Below, in pieces: positions 22,001 through 33,027 of a DNA stretch of 64,000 bases. Each line of letters starts with the position of its first letter. The first letter of the stretch is position 1. Position numbers and translations under genes: made by a program. The DNA is from Rhynchopus euleeides (taxonomy: Eukaryota > Euglenozoa > Diplonemea > Diplonemida > Diplonemidae), in the NCBI GenBank assembly GCA_963210315.1, contig OY723258.1, positions 62,001 to 126,000 on the forward strand, given 5' to 3'. The notes below the pieces were generated by a model, which made no database searches, was not told the DNA's origin, and was given only the letters and a program-made list of their open reading frames with translations.

Positions 22001-24956
22001 CATCCCTGTCACGGCGATGAGCAAGGGAAAGGAGGTGGCGCGGCAGAAGGAGGCGCTGACACGCAGCTTTGCTGAGAAGCTGTGTGGCCCTGGCTCTGCG
22101 GATGCCCGTGTCTGGGTGGAGCGGCTGAAGTCCGTGAAGGAGGCAGTTGGCATCCTTCCGGTTCGTTCGAAACCGCTGTCCAGATTTTTGCGGAAGGCGG
22201 GGCTGAAGCCGTGGGGGTCCGACGCTGTCTCGTCTGCGTCGCACGACGTCCGTGTGCGCTTTGCCCTGACGCAGTGGGGGCGAATCCTCCCCATTCTGCG
22301 GGAGAAGGGGCAGCAGCTGCAGCCGAGGGAGCGGCTGGGCCGCCTCGACGCCCCCACCCTGTTCGCGTTGTTGGCCAAGGCGGGCCTGAAGGTGGAGGCT
22401 GGGGAGACGAAGCGCGACCTCTCCGCCCTCCTCCTGCGCAACTGGACGGAGCAGTTGAGTGGCCATGTCGAGGCCGTGGAGGAGACCCTTGGCTTGAAGG
22501 CCCGCACCTTCCCCGACACCATCTCGCCCTCCGTGGTAGATACAATCACGGAGCTCTACCGGAGAGTGAAGACTGCACCTGCTGCGTTGAAAGAGGAGAA
22601 GGGACAGGGTGAGGATGGCAAGGGTTGTGAGGATGGTGAGGAGGCTGTGGATGCTGTGGATGCTGTGGAGGAGGAGGAGGAGGAGGAAGAGGAGGTGGAG
22701 GTGGGTGATGAGGCTGATCCTGAGGCAAATGATGTTGGGGCGGCTAGGATCGCTCTCCTGAATGAGCATTGTTTTCCTCTCGGCCTCCACGCCTCTCCAG
22801 GTTGTGGGCGGCAGAAGGATGGTGTGTTGCATGCGTCGGAGTCCACGCACGAGGGGGGTTGGGCTTCCCTCAACTGGTTTTTGGGTGAGTGTGGCATCCA
22901 GTTTCTCACCTTCCGGGAGATGCAGGTTTTGCAACACGAGGTCAATCCAGAGAGCTTTCACTGGACCGGTAAGTTCACGCTGGCAACGATGCAACGGGCC
23001 ATCGAACAGCACACAAGTGGACTCCGGAACAATGGCTATCGGCTTCTGCCGGTAAGTAAAAAAAATACCTTTGTTGATGATCCTCAGTCTATTTCTTCCC
23101 CAGCCCTCTTTTTTTTTAACCGTCAAACTCTGCATTGGATGGTTGCCTTCCCCCTCAAAGACACCGTTGCCACATTGCAGAAGTTGACTCCAGCCCAACT
23201 GCACGCCTATCCGCGCGAAACGCTTTATTGGGTGGTTCACGACACGGACACTGCCAAGCGCGCCATTGCCGCAGGGGATCTGGATCGGGAAAGCCATGCA
23301 TATGAAGTTTTTAAACTTGTGCCGAAAGGTGTCCTCCCCACCACCAAGGCACAATTTTTTGGCACCCGACCCAGGCGCACATTCCCTGTGGCAGTGAAGT
23401 CGCGTTCTGTTGTTCGGAGCGGGCCCACAGTCCGGAAGAGAAAACGGTTTGGGGGGACTGAAGTCATTGACCTCTCCCAGGTGCCAGAGACCCCAAGAGA
23501 CAAGAAGGGGCGCCTTGGACATGGGAGGTATGATACGGCTCAACTGAGTGACGAGTCATACATTCCAGCAACTTCCCAACGCCACCTCATCCCAGAGACC
23601 CTGCTGTATTTTTCGAAATACCACCATCTCCCCGTCACAGATACTGTGCAGGAAGGTGACGGCTTTTTTCTTTCCCTCCTCCGTTTCAACCGTTTTTCTG
23701 CGTACCAGTCAGTCCGCGCTCTGCGTGAGAGTGCCTTTGGTGACGCAACAAACATGAAACACGACCTGGAGGTGTACCTCATGAAAATACACAAGGATAC
23801 CCTTGCTTCTGTTTTTGAAGAGAAGGGGGAGAAGAACCTGCCCGTACATGAAAGGCACCAGTCTCTCGTTCACTGGCGCAAGAGTATGTGCAAAGCGGCG
23901 GAAGATGAAAAGGTGACCCAACGTGGTGGTTCTTTTGCCCTGCATTTTTTTGTGAATGTGCACCAGATTCGCTTGAGAATTATTACTCAGAACAAGGAAG
24001 GTAAACCCAGGGTCAGGGAGTTACGGCCTCGCACATGGTGTGAGAAGGCAAAGAACTGGGAAGCAGGAAGTACGGCTTCTCTCCCTACTATCTTCCTTTA
24101 CCAGTACCGGCAGGATACCCAAACGAATTTTTACTCCCTCCACCTCCCCACTGAGCGTGACTTTTCCCGTGCTTCAAGTGTTTTTTATAGAATTCAGAAC
24201 ATGGGTCCAAACGTGGAAAACGCACAAGAACAAATGGAGCAAGAGGATATGCGGAGGAAGGCGGTCCCCATGGCACTCCCCTGTCCCGGTCCACGGAGGC
24301 CCCACGTACCTGACAAGGGCATCGACAATCCCGCGTCTCGTCATGATACCCTCACGCAACGTCTTCTCTTGTTTTCCCTGAGCACAGTCAATGTGCCTGG
24401 TGATGGGAATTGCCTGTTTCATGCTTTTCATGAATGTCTCACAGGCAACCCACGTGGGGGCGCTTCCCTTCGCGAAGAAGCCGTCAATTTTGTGACTGCA
24501 ATGGCGGCTTCTCTTTCATGCAGAGAGGTGCAACCGGAAGTGGAGGCGGTGAGAATGTGGGGAAATCTCCCGTACCATCCCTGCCAACCCCTTGACGACG
24601 GTAGTGAGCCATACGTGCTTACCCGTTTAAGAACGAGAAGGTATGCAGAGGATGACGAAATTTCTGTTCTTTCCACAATGAAGAATGTCTTGATCACAGT
24701 CGTCACGAACATGATTTATCCTGGTAATCATGATGACTTTGCTTCAGGATTTAACAGTTATGTCCCCCTTTCTTACAACTTCACCTCCATTGACACCACC
24801 CTCCAGGATTTTCCTCCAGACAGACGTGTGACCCTGGCTAACCTGGGTCAGGCTGGGGTTGGGGATCATTTCATGTGGATCAAAGGGACACAGGCCAACT
24901 TGGAAGCCACACATCGCAAGGGTTTGCGTTCTGTTTCAACAAGAGCTGGGACCTGA
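19043..24956 (+). CDS. Giant transposon protein: putative transposase region plus cysteine-protease domains
   Basis: Exon 1 is 19043-21597 and exon 2 is 21836-24956; the 238-bp intron starts GTATG and ends TTACAG. The splice is phase 2 and joins two overlapping open frames into about 1,891 residues. An acceptor CACTGCAG lies 26 bases before the ATG. Residues about 310-370 are coiled coil. Residues about 450-580 contain spaced Asp and His/Cys motifs (AHDATSS, SDHASTEAK, LRCMHHKVGG) suggestive of an RNase-H-fold transposase; this is inference. A block near residue 1170-1300 (GGWASLNWFLGECGI ... HWMVAF) has the order of Josephin-type peptidases but no clear Cys nucleophile. Residues about 1700-1870 are an OTU-type cysteine protease: PGDGNCLFHAF carries the Asp-Gly-Asn-Cys motif, and GDHFMW the likely catalytic His. 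A GTAAGT at 23053 is not used, since the frame reads through it. Confidence 0.75.
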
Positions 24957-25639
24957 CACAGGCCAATCAAGGGGTTGCCCCCCCCCCCCCACTCCTGGTG
25001 TAGTGGTAGTGACTACAAAAAGGACTAACATTGCAAGAAGGTGCTGGGAGGCTTGCTTTTCCATTCACTCTCGACGATCAAACCCCCCCCCCCACTTCAC
25101 TTTTCCATTCACTCTCGACAATCAAGCCCCCACTTCTTGACTGCCCCCCCCCCCCCATGTTACTTTCAACAAACTTTGCCCATCCTTCAATCTTCCATTC
25201 GATCAGTTTGGCTTTTTCCAAAGCCTCGTTTTCCTTTTATTTCAATAGTCCACACCTAAACGGCGTACGCCTTGGCAAGCGTTTGAAAGGACAGCCTTGG
25301 GATTGCAGCTCACTGGAATCGCTGAAGGAAGCCCCCCGCCCCCCCCCCCCCCCCCGCCCCCACCCCCACCCACTCTCCCTTTCACAAGTCACGATACATT
25401 CCCACACCATACTGTTCCATGTGCACTCCATCCAACAGGACCGCCACACGTGTTAAACCCCATTCCCTGTTCCCAAGGCAGGGCAACCTTTATGGTTGAG
25501 TGGTGAGGGGCACAAAGAGACAATAGGTTTTAATGCAGATGCGGACATGTTGGAAAGAGCTCCCCCACCCCCCAACACACCATTCTTGTGCTCCGCTCCC
25601 TTCTACTTCTATTTCACTACCCCCCCCCCCCCCAACACA

Positions 25640-25920
25640 CACAGGCACGGGCCAGGACCCGTGCAGGGTTAACCCGCCTAACAATTAGTAAAGAGTGATC
25701 ACCAGTGACAACACCCGTGCAGGGTTACCCACTTGACAATTAACAAAGAGGGCTCAACACCCGTGCAGGGTTAACCCGCCTAACAATTAGTAAAGAGCGA
25801 TCAACAGTGACAACACCCGTGCAGGGTTTACCCGCCTAACAGTTAATAAAGAGTGATCAACGGTGACAACACCCGTGCAGGGTTACCTACCTGACAATTA
25901 ATAAAGGAGGGATCAACACA
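25640..25920 (+). repeat. Tandem repeat of about 60-70 bp near the transposon's right end
   Basis: Five imperfect units of the form ACACCCGTGCAGGGTTA, then CC-GCCTAACAATTAGTAAAGAG, then TGATCAACAGTGACA. The core CCGTGCAGGGTTACCC also ends the retrotransposon fragment near 59230 and, as CCCGTGCAGGGCGACACC, the direct repeats at 55.8 and 56.6 kb. The first unit follows a long C-run. Confidence 0.8.
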
Positions 25921-26090
25921 TGATGAGGCACGGGAGGGTGGCAAAAGGCCCCCAGACCCCAGAAATCACCGAAAAATGACATTCTCGATGTGCGGTGGGT
26001 CTGGTTTCTAGGTTTTTCGGGAGAAAATTGGCCAAAATAATTTCGGAGACAAAATTTTGTTAGGGATTTCCGTTTGCTATGCCTCCTCTA

Positions 26091-26987
26091 CCCAAGCTGA
26101 CCCAGATTGACCCGGAGCGAAGCCCCCCATTTTCCTAAGGTGAAAAACCCCAGGGTGACCCAAATTGACCCAAGTTGACCCAAATTGACCCGGAGCGAAG
26201 ACCCCCATGTTCGTTCCCATAGGAAAAAATTTGGGGTTTTTTGGCCTATTTTTGGCCATTTTCCGCTGCATTTGTTTGATTTTGGGTCGGGAAAGGTATG
26301 GCCAGGAAGTGGGAAAAATTGAGGAAAAAGTCGGAAATTTTCAGGTTTGCCCATATAAACCATGGGTCACAGATTCCGATTTTTGGGTCAGACTCCAAGT
26401 TTGACACAAGGGAAAATAGGCAAAAATTTTCACCTATTTTTGGTCACCTAAGGGGGGGGGGCTTCGCTCCGGGTCACTGACCCAAGCTGACCCAGATTGA
26501 CCCGGAGCGAAGCCCCCCATTTTCCTAAGGTGAAAAACCCCAGGGTGACCCAAATTGACCCAAGTTGACCCAAATTGACCCGGAGCGAAGACCCCCATGT
26601 TCGTTCCCATAGGAAAAAATTTGGGGTTTTTTGGCCTATTTTTGGCCATTTTCCGCTGCATTTGTTTGATTTTGGGTCGGGAAAGGTATGGCCAGGAAGT
26701 GGGAAAAATTGAGGAAAAAGTCGGAAATTTTCAGGTTTGCCCATATAAACCATGGGTCACAGATTCCGATTTTTGGGTCAGACTCCAAGTTTGACACAAG
26801 GGAAAATAGGCAAAAATTTTCACCTATTTTTGGTCACCTAAGGGGGGGGGGCTTCGCTCCGGGTCACTGACCCAAGCTGACCCAGATTGACCCGGAGCGA
26901 AGCCCCCCATTTTCCTAAGGTGAAAAACCCCAGGGTGACCCAAATTGACCCAAGTTGACCCAAATTGACCCGGAGCGAAGACCCCCA
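26091..26987. repeat. 390-bp satellite array, right part
   Basis: About 2.3 more copies of the unit seen at 14738-16560, in the same phase and orientation. It begins with the second copy of the 7-bp duplication and breaks off within a unit at 26987. Joining the two parts without the transposon restores one continuous array of about seven copies. Confidence 0.95.
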
Positions 26988-27239
26988 ACAACGGCAAAAG
27001 CCCAGAAGGTAATCCGCGAAAAAACCACTGAAAATGCACTCGGACCTTTGGGCGGATTCTGGATTCCCGAGGGTTCCATTTAGCAGACAGATACATGGAA
27101 CATATCAGGACCCACTTCTGGCCTGTACCCGGGGCTTCGCTGTGTCGCTTTGGCGGTCTGCAATTCTGAGTAATGCCATCTCGGCGAAATATCGACCCCT
27201 ATATCTTCAGATCCAAGGATCAACTGGAAACGGACTCAA
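26988..27239. other. Spacer between satellite and EF-hand gene
   Basis: About 250 bases with no open frame of note. It should contain the 3' UTR and polyadenylation region of the EF-hand gene on the minus strand. Confidence 0.4.
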
Positions 27240-27872
27240 CTACATGACAGCCTGTTCAACGTAAAGGAGCTTCTGTACAATGTAAGCCTGGGCATCCATG
27301 AACTCTTGCTTCGAGATGACGCCGTTCTTATCAGTGTCAACATGGGTCATCAATTCGTCAGCCATATCGACAACGTTGAGAGATCCCTGCACAGCAGACG
27401 AACTGGTCATGTTCTGCAAACGTATGACTTCGCACAGTTCGTACCGATCGAGCGCCCCGCTGCCGTCCCTGTCGATCGCTGTGAACAGAAAAGAAGCGAG
27501 ATTTTCATTGCCACCCCGCATAACACAGCCCAGGATCAGTTGCGCCCCCTCGCATGTAAGCTTCGCAGGGTCGATGATGTGGGAGACAAACTGCAGCACC
27601 CGCAGCTCCTCAGGCGTGGCATTCATCTCCTTGGCTGCCGCGACGACGACCTCCGGCTTGACGCCAGCCTCCCCCTGGTACCGCTCCCATATGTACGCAA
27701 CCTTCGCCTTGTCCTCCAACTCGAGGAGATCCGGCAGTGAGGGGCCCGGGACAAACCACCTCCTGTGGGGTGTGAGGGTGTGTCGTGCAGGGCATATGGC
27801 ATAGCATGCATACCCCGGAGTCTCCGACTCGTCGCTGTAATACGGCTCGTCCCTGCCGAAGCAGATCCCCAT
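27240..27872 (-). CDS. EF-hand calcium-binding protein, N-terminally acylated
   Basis: Exon 1 is 27872-27814 and exon 2 is 27762-27240; the 51-bp intron starts GTATGC and ends CCACAG, phase 2. 193 residues. The N-terminus MGICFGRDE has Gly2 for N-myristoylation and Cys4 for palmitoylation, so membrane attachment is likely. The middle is helical (ELEDKAKVAYIWERYQGEAG). Two canonical EF loops follow: DRDGSGALDRYE and DTDKNGVISKQE, each with acidic residues at positions 1, 3 and 12. This size and layout fit the neuronal calcium sensor, calcineurin-B and calflagin-like group of small sensors; which one cannot be told. An acceptor CCCTGCAG lies about 45 bases upstream of the ATG. It stands alone between two transposon-rich stretches. 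Confidence 0.9.
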   Translation of the reverse strand: MGICFGRDEPYYSDESETPGYACYAICPARHTLTPHRRWFVPGPSLPDLLELEDKAKVAYIWERYQGEAGVKPEVVVAAAKEMNATPEELRVLQFVSHIIDPAKLTCEGAQLILGCVMRGGNENLASFLFTAIDRDGSGALDRYELCEVIRLQNMTSSSAVQGSLNVVDMADELMTHVDTDKNGVISKQEFMDAQAYIVQKLLYVEQAVM

Positions 27873-28241
27873 ACCACCCGCCCGACGGAGGGCGGGTTGT
27901 GTAACTGTAGAACCTGCAGGGACACCGGGGTGTTACTTGTAATTTGGCAGCAATTGACAGGAACCGCACCTCGCATGCTTGTGTGCACAAGGAGAGGGGT
28001 GGGAGAGAACTTCCTTCTTGGGGGCTGTTAGATCCATAGCAGTGTCTACAACAAGCGCCGGGCAGCTGCAGTGAAGCTGGCAAGGCTTAAGGTGGGCAGG
28101 GGGGTTCAACCCCCTGCGGACGTACGTACAAGTCCCACAGTGGAGAAGGACAAGCGAAGAACGGAAAAATGTGTACAGTGGCAAAATAATAATACTGCAG
28201 CAGTGGCAGATGGTTTACAACGGGGGGGGGGGGTAGGGGTG
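27873..28241. other. Upstream spacer of the EF-hand gene
   Basis: Holds the trans-splice acceptor region of the EF-hand gene and then sequence without a gene. GGGGGGTTCAACCCCCT near 28105 looks like a T-arm hairpin but has no tRNA around it. Confidence 0.4.
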
Positions 28242-28974
28242 CACGGTGGGATCTTGTAAATTTTACATGTATAACTACAAGTATAATACATGTATTATAC
28301 ATGTATAATACTTGCATGTCAACTATTATACATGTATAATACATGTATATGCCTGAAATATACATGTAAAATACATGTATATCAAGTAAAAATACAAGTA
28401 TAATACTTGCATGTCAACTATTATACTTGTATTTTTACTTGATATACATGTATTTTACATGTATATTTCAGGCATTTACATGTATTTTACATGTATAATA
28501 CTTGTCATGCAAGTATTATACATGTAAAATACTTGCATGACAAGTAAAATACTTGCATGCAAGTAAAATACATGTATTTTACTTGCATGCAAGTATTTTA
28601 CTTGTCATGCAAGTATTATACATGTATTTTACTTGTCATGCAAGTATTTTACATGTATAATACTTGCATGACAAGTATTATACATGTAAAATACATGTAA
28701 ATGCCTGAAATATACATGTAAAATACATGTATATCAAGTAAAAATACAAGTATAATAGTTGACATGCAAGTATTATACTTGTATTTTTACTTGATATACA
28801 TGTATTTTACATGTATATTTCAGGCATATACATGTATTACCGTAAACGGAAATATTGTGGACCGTAATAAAGGTGAACCGTACTATAGTTGGAACGTAAA
28901 AAAGATGGAACAAATGGGATTTTTCCGGAACTTGGAACATTTTTACGGTCCACCTATTTTACGGTTGGGATAGT

Positions 28975-30240
28975 GGACTTGGCGTTTTTTTTTTTTTTTT
29001 TTTACGAGTTCCTTCGCGACCAGGGTATAAGATAGACTTTTTTTCTGGCGCTGTTTTCCGGTTTTTCTGGTTTTGAAAATTTTTCGCGCGCGCCTTCGGC
29101 GCGCGCGACCCGCGCAAACCCTCCCAGAATCTGAGAGGGCCCGGTGCCTGCGCGCGTCCTGCCGTACTGAGGCTGCTTGGTGGGGCAGGCGCAGCAGCTG
29201 CTTTGAAAGTTTGGACTCTCGACCAAAAAACCGGTCTGGGTGCAATGTTTTTACGCAGGGGGGTCTGGGGGGCGGAGCCCCCCAGCCGCCGGAGGCCACG
29301 GTAGTGAACATCTGTTCCCTACAGTCTGGATTCGCTTGTAAGTAGGAAGGCTTCGCTGTATCGCAGCCCGGCCAGCAGGAGATCACTGGTCCTTGAGGAT
29401 TCAACCTTCAGGGTGGAGGAGGACGGGGGAGTGACCACTCGTGACAGGTGTGCGTTGTGGGTGGAGTGGGTGCACGACAGAATGGCCAAAGGGTCCACGA
29501 GATCTCTGCACACATTCCGTTATCGAGGAGATGGGCACCTAGCTGTGACGACAGGCAACAAACAAATCTCATCTGTTAGTTGCCCCCAATAGGCTTGGCG
29601 ACCTTCAAGACTGCTTGAAAGTCGTTCGTGTTCTCGTCTCAGCCCTCCAGACAAGCAGATCTGTCTCGAGTTGGTGGGCTGTCGCCATGTATTCGATGGC
29701 ACCGAGTGACGCTGCACAGAGGCAGACGACACGGTGAACTCCAGCGGAGGTTACCCTACCTCCGCTGGAGTACACCGTGTCTCCCATGAGTCTCAACTAG
29801 CGGGAGTCTGAGCGTAAACTAGCTGGAAAATAGACTCCCGTCTCCAGTACAGACTGCAGTCTTAGACTCCCTCTTAGACATGGTGGCTGGAGTCCACCAT
29901 GTGTGCACCTTCAAAACAGAAGAGACCTGCATGACGAGGGCATCACCACCCACCGGGCCACCCGCTAGGTCCATTTTTTCTTCTCCGCTTCTCTGCCTTC
30001 TTTGGACTATTTGGGCTCTGTGCGGATCACGATGGGGTCACTTTCTATTTTTTTATGGCGTTTTTTCTGACTGTTTTACTGTCCCAAAGTCACAAAAAAA
30101 ACCGCCAAAAATGAGACCGACCTTTTTTGTTCTCCAGAAAACCGGGAACCGGGAAACCCTGGTTTTGAAAACCGGAAAACCAGACCTATCTTATCCCCTG
30201 TTCGCGACGAAGTCGCGAAGGAACCAAGGAAATCGTACGA
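28975..30240. repeat. Inverted pair in the 5' part of the pogo-like element
   Basis: GTTCCTTCGCGACCAGGGTATAAG near 29008, with the following Gly-rich-frame sequence, has an inverted, diverged match near 30180-30225 (TATCTTATCCCC, then CGCGAAGGAACC). Both lie next to homopolymer runs and CCGGTTTT-type sequence. They may be the ends of a nested non-autonomous element of about 1.25 kb, but no target duplication is evident. A direct match CTTGCCGTACTGAGGCTGCTT also occurs at 29157 (one base different) and 30418. Confidence 0.45.
29258..29311 (-). repeat. Dispersed motif copy, minus orientation
   Basis: Inverse of the motif at 13707 and 42421, here extended by GGGTCTGGGGGGCGGAGCCC next to it, which matches the extended copy at 42421-42476. 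Confidence 0.7.
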
Positions 30241-30804
30241 CTGAAGCTGCAGGATTAACACCACAGGGCCTCAACAGTCCGGAACTGTTCTCCCACAGTT
30301 TCTGCAGGGTGTACTACACTAAAGCGAAAGGAGTACGATTTCCCTGAATTTTCCGGGCACTGATTCACGAATTTACATCTGGAGGGAGCCCGGTGGTCTC
30401 AGCTTCTGTCTGCGCGCCTTGCCGTACTGAGGCTGCTTATGTGGGCTAGCGCAGCAGGTTCTACCTTTACTTCTACCGGAACGCTCCTTGCATGGTACTA
30501 CACGGAACAATGTTCGGGGCCCGTGAATTCCAAATCTCCGTTGGAATTCGTAAGTGAGGGGGTTGGGGCGGACTTACAGACGACAACGTCGTCAGTCTCC
30601 CGACAACCGTGGCGTGTGAGTTTGGGGTGGTATCTCGAAATATGTCTCGTTCGGCCTTGAGAGACTCCAGATGCTAGTCACGCGCTCGCCCCCGCCCCCC
30701 CCCCTCTCCATGTCCCTCTCCGTTGCCGCCTCGCCTTGTTGTTTTCGTTGATCTTCCCGCTGTCCTCACGCACTTTCCCCCAGTTTGCAGGGACACGCAC
30801 ACAC

Positions 30805-33027
30805 ATGCCTCCAAAGCGTGAACCGAAGCAGAAGAGCATGTTGCTCTTCACGGTGCCCCGTGCAGCGTACACCCCCGGCAGCAACGGCGCTTGTCCGATT
30901 TCGCGGGCTGAGGCTGAAAGTGTGACGCGTGCAGTGCGCGACCAGCAGGCATCCTCACAGGGGCCTACCGGCGGTGGTGACTGGAGCCCGGCCGAAAAGC
31001 TGGAGATCGGCCGGAAGGTGGTGGAGGGGAAGCTCTCGGCAGTCGTTGCCGATTGGAACGCCCCTCTCGCAGGACGGAGGAAGCTCTCGGAGAGCTCCGC
31101 CTCCCGTTTTGCGACCCTCTACCGGGAAGAGCTGGGCAAGCGGAAGCGTGCCGCAGCTCTTCTCGGTGAGGTGACAGAGGAGGTGGTGCTTCCCCCCCCG
31201 CAGAAGCGCGGCCGGCCCGCAATCCTCACCGACAGCGAGGAGACCAGGCTGATGCAGTTGTTGCGCGCCCTGAGGCGGTGCGGGACGCAGGTTTCAGCTG
31301 AGACTGTGTCCGCCTCCGCGCGAGGCCTGGTGAGTGCCAGCAGTGATCCAAGCAGGATTGATTCTGAGACAGCTCTCGGCACGGAATGGGCTCGGAAGTA
31401 CCTCGCTGCGCAGGGATGGACCTTGCGAATGCGGACAACGGCGGTGTGCCACAGTCCGGGTTTGCTGGAACGGGCCAAGGCTGAGTTCGAGGGGGAGGTG
31501 CAACGTCTGAGGGCACAGCACAACATCCCAGATGATTTGGTGGTGAATGTCGACCACACTGCCCTTCCCCTCCTGCCAGGTACCACAAAGACCTTCGACA
31601 AGAAGGGCGCGTCATACGTGCCGCTCTCGAAGTCCGACGAAAAGAAGGCGATTACGGGTGTATTCGGCGCCAGTGCGACCGGCGATCTCCTCCCTGTCCA
31701 GCTGATATACGGTGGCCTAACTTCCCGCTCACACGGACGCTTCGAGGAGGAGTACCTGGAGACGTACGGGGAAACCTGGCACTTGACTGCCAATCCGAAA
31801 CACTGGGCGTCCGAAGCAACCACCCTCGAATACATCGAGAAGGTGTTGGTGCCATACCTCACGGGTGTCAAAGAGACCAAGGGGCTCGGGGAGGAGCAGA
31901 AATCCTTGTTGATCATCGACAAGTTCACGGGCCAACAGACCGAGAAGGTTGCTGCAGCACTCGCAGAGAGCGGCATCGTGACTGTCGATATTCCTCCGGG
32001 GTTTACTGCTTTCTTGCAGCCGCTGGACCTGGGCTTCAATGCCTACATCAAGAAATACCTCCGCGAAAAGTTCTCGAAGTGGTACACCGGTGTCTGCACC
32101 AAGCTGTTCCGGCGTGACGAGAAGAGGAAAACCCGTGCCCTTGCGAAAACTGGCACCCCTTTCCTCTTCGCAGGGATGGGGTCGCATGAAGTGATGGTGT
32201 ACGATTCGTCCGTGAAGACAGCCGCCTTCCGCAACGCAGTCCTTGCCGGCACAAGGGCAAGCATCGTGGTGTCTCCGGGTTGTGCGGACTGGGTTCACCC
32301 TGGGGACAACGCGAGTGGGTGGTACGCCCTGCGTGCTGTGGAGCTGTGTCTCAACAGCTACGGCGTGCGGAAGGCCTACCTCCCGAAGGTCAAGGATGCT
32401 CTCAACCTGCTCGAGAAGGTGATCCCCACTGACACGGAAGGCATTCCCGGCGCACAGGATGCTGTTCAGCAGGTGCTGGAGGAACTGCGTTCTGCGAATG
32501 GTGACGCTGCGCAGTTCACCGAGGCACAGCGCCTCCCATACCCCGCCGCCCAGGCTGCTGTGGGCGCACTCAACCGGGAGTACTACACCAGTGTGAGGCT
32601 GATCACCCTGTCCGAGGTGCAGTGGGCCGCGACCCTCACGGAGATCCGTTCCGGGCCGCTGATCGTGTTCGACGCGGAGAACCTGCATTTCGTGTCGTTC
32701 GTCGCCCAGAACCCTGAGCTCGACGACCAGGAGTTGATGGCTGACCTGGCCAGGACGACGAAGGTGACCGCCGCGGACATGCGCGACCGCCATCTCGCCT
32801 GGCTGTGCCGTGGGTTCAGCAAGGTGAAGCCGAGCTCCGTCGTGAAAACGTTCGTCCGCGCTGGCATCATCGCCGACCCCGGAACGCTCGCAGCAAGTAC
32901 CGATGATGCTGTTGCTGACTACGACCCTCCAACCGAGGTGCACCCGGACGCAGCGCTGACGACCCCCGCAGAATTGGCAGAGATGGAGAGGATCCTGTCG
33001 TCACTCGACTTCAGTGCTGAGTGCTGA
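30805..33027 (+). CDS. DDE transposase of pogo/Tigger (DDE_1) type
   Basis: 740 residues; the frame is open further upstream, but I start at the ATG at 30805 because an acceptor TTTGCAG lies 14 bases before it. The N-terminal half has Lys/Arg-rich helix-turn-helix-like segments (LSESSASRFATLYREELGKR; GRPAILTDSEETRLMQLL), matching the CENP-B/HTH arrangement of the family. The catalytic core is clear: VVNVDHTALP (first Asp), SLLIIDKFTG (second Asp) and AFLQPLDLGFNAYIKKYL (third Asp, in the Q-P-L-D motif typical of pogo DDD enzymes). No stop or frameshift, so it may be active. It should cut at the CCGTAAACGG ends of its own element and perhaps of the MITE at 8133-8461. Confidence 0.9.
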   Translation: MPPKREPKQKSMLLFTVPRAAYTPGSNGACPISRAEAESVTRAVRDQQASSQGPTGGGDWSPAEKLEIGRKVVEGKLSAVVADWNAPLAGRRKLSESSASRFATLYREELGKRKRAAALLGEVTEEVVLPPPQKRGRPAILTDSEETRLMQLLRALRRCGTQVSAETVSASARGLVSASSDPSRIDSETALGTEWARKYLAAQGWTLRMRTTAVCHSPGLLERAKAEFEGEVQRLRAQHNIPDDLVVNVDHTALPLLPGTTKTFDKKGASYVPLSKSDEKKAITGVFGASATGDLLPVQLIYGGLTSRSHGRFEEEYLETYGETWHLTANPKHWASEATTLEYIEKVLVPYLTGVKETKGLGEEQKSLLIIDKFTGQQTEKVAAALAESGIVTVDIPPGFTAFLQPLDLGFNAYIKKYLREKFSKWYTGVCTKLFRRDEKRKTRALAKTGTPFLFAGMGSHEVMVYDSSVKTAAFRNAVLAGTRASIVVSPGCADWVHPGDNASGWYALRAVELCLNSYGVRKAYLPKVKDALNLLEKVIPTDTEGIPGAQDAVQQVLEELRSANGDAAQFTEAQRLPYPAAQAAVGALNREYYTSVRLITLSEVQWAATLTEIRSGPLIVFDAENLHFVSFVAQNPELDDQELMADLARTTKVTAADMRDRHLAWLCRGFSKVKPSSVVKTFVRAGIIADPGTLAASTDDAVADYDPPTEVHPDAALTTPAELAEMERILSSLDFSAEC

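Larger units (their letters stand above)
16561..26090 (+). mobile_element. 9.5-kb DNA transposon encoding a giant protein with an OTU domain
   Basis: Terminal inverted repeats TAGAGGAGGCATAGC (16561-16575; inverted at 26076-26090) are flanked by a 7-bp target duplication CCCAAGC (16554-16560 and 26091-26097). The uninterrupted target is visible in neighbouring satellite copies as GACCCAAGCTGACCC, so both boundaries are exact. From the left it holds GTGGACGGCT-type subrepeats (16920-17105), a 31-bp minisatellite (17133-18872), one plus-strand gene with an intron (19043-24956), C-rich spacer and a 60-bp tandem repeat (25640-25920). Transposons with 6-8 bp duplications include hAT, Dada, Zisupton and Novosib; I cannot assign this one. 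It looks recent because the flanking satellite copies are still identical. Confidence 0.9.

Noticed and set aside
23053..23104. GTAAGT...CCCCAG as a second intron of the giant transposon gene
   Set aside because: The 52-bp segment is not a multiple of three; removing it would break the frame, and every other donor here is GTATG.
28095..28125. GGGGGGTTCAACCCCCT as a tRNA T arm
   Set aside because: No D arm, anticodon stem or acceptor stem fits around it.
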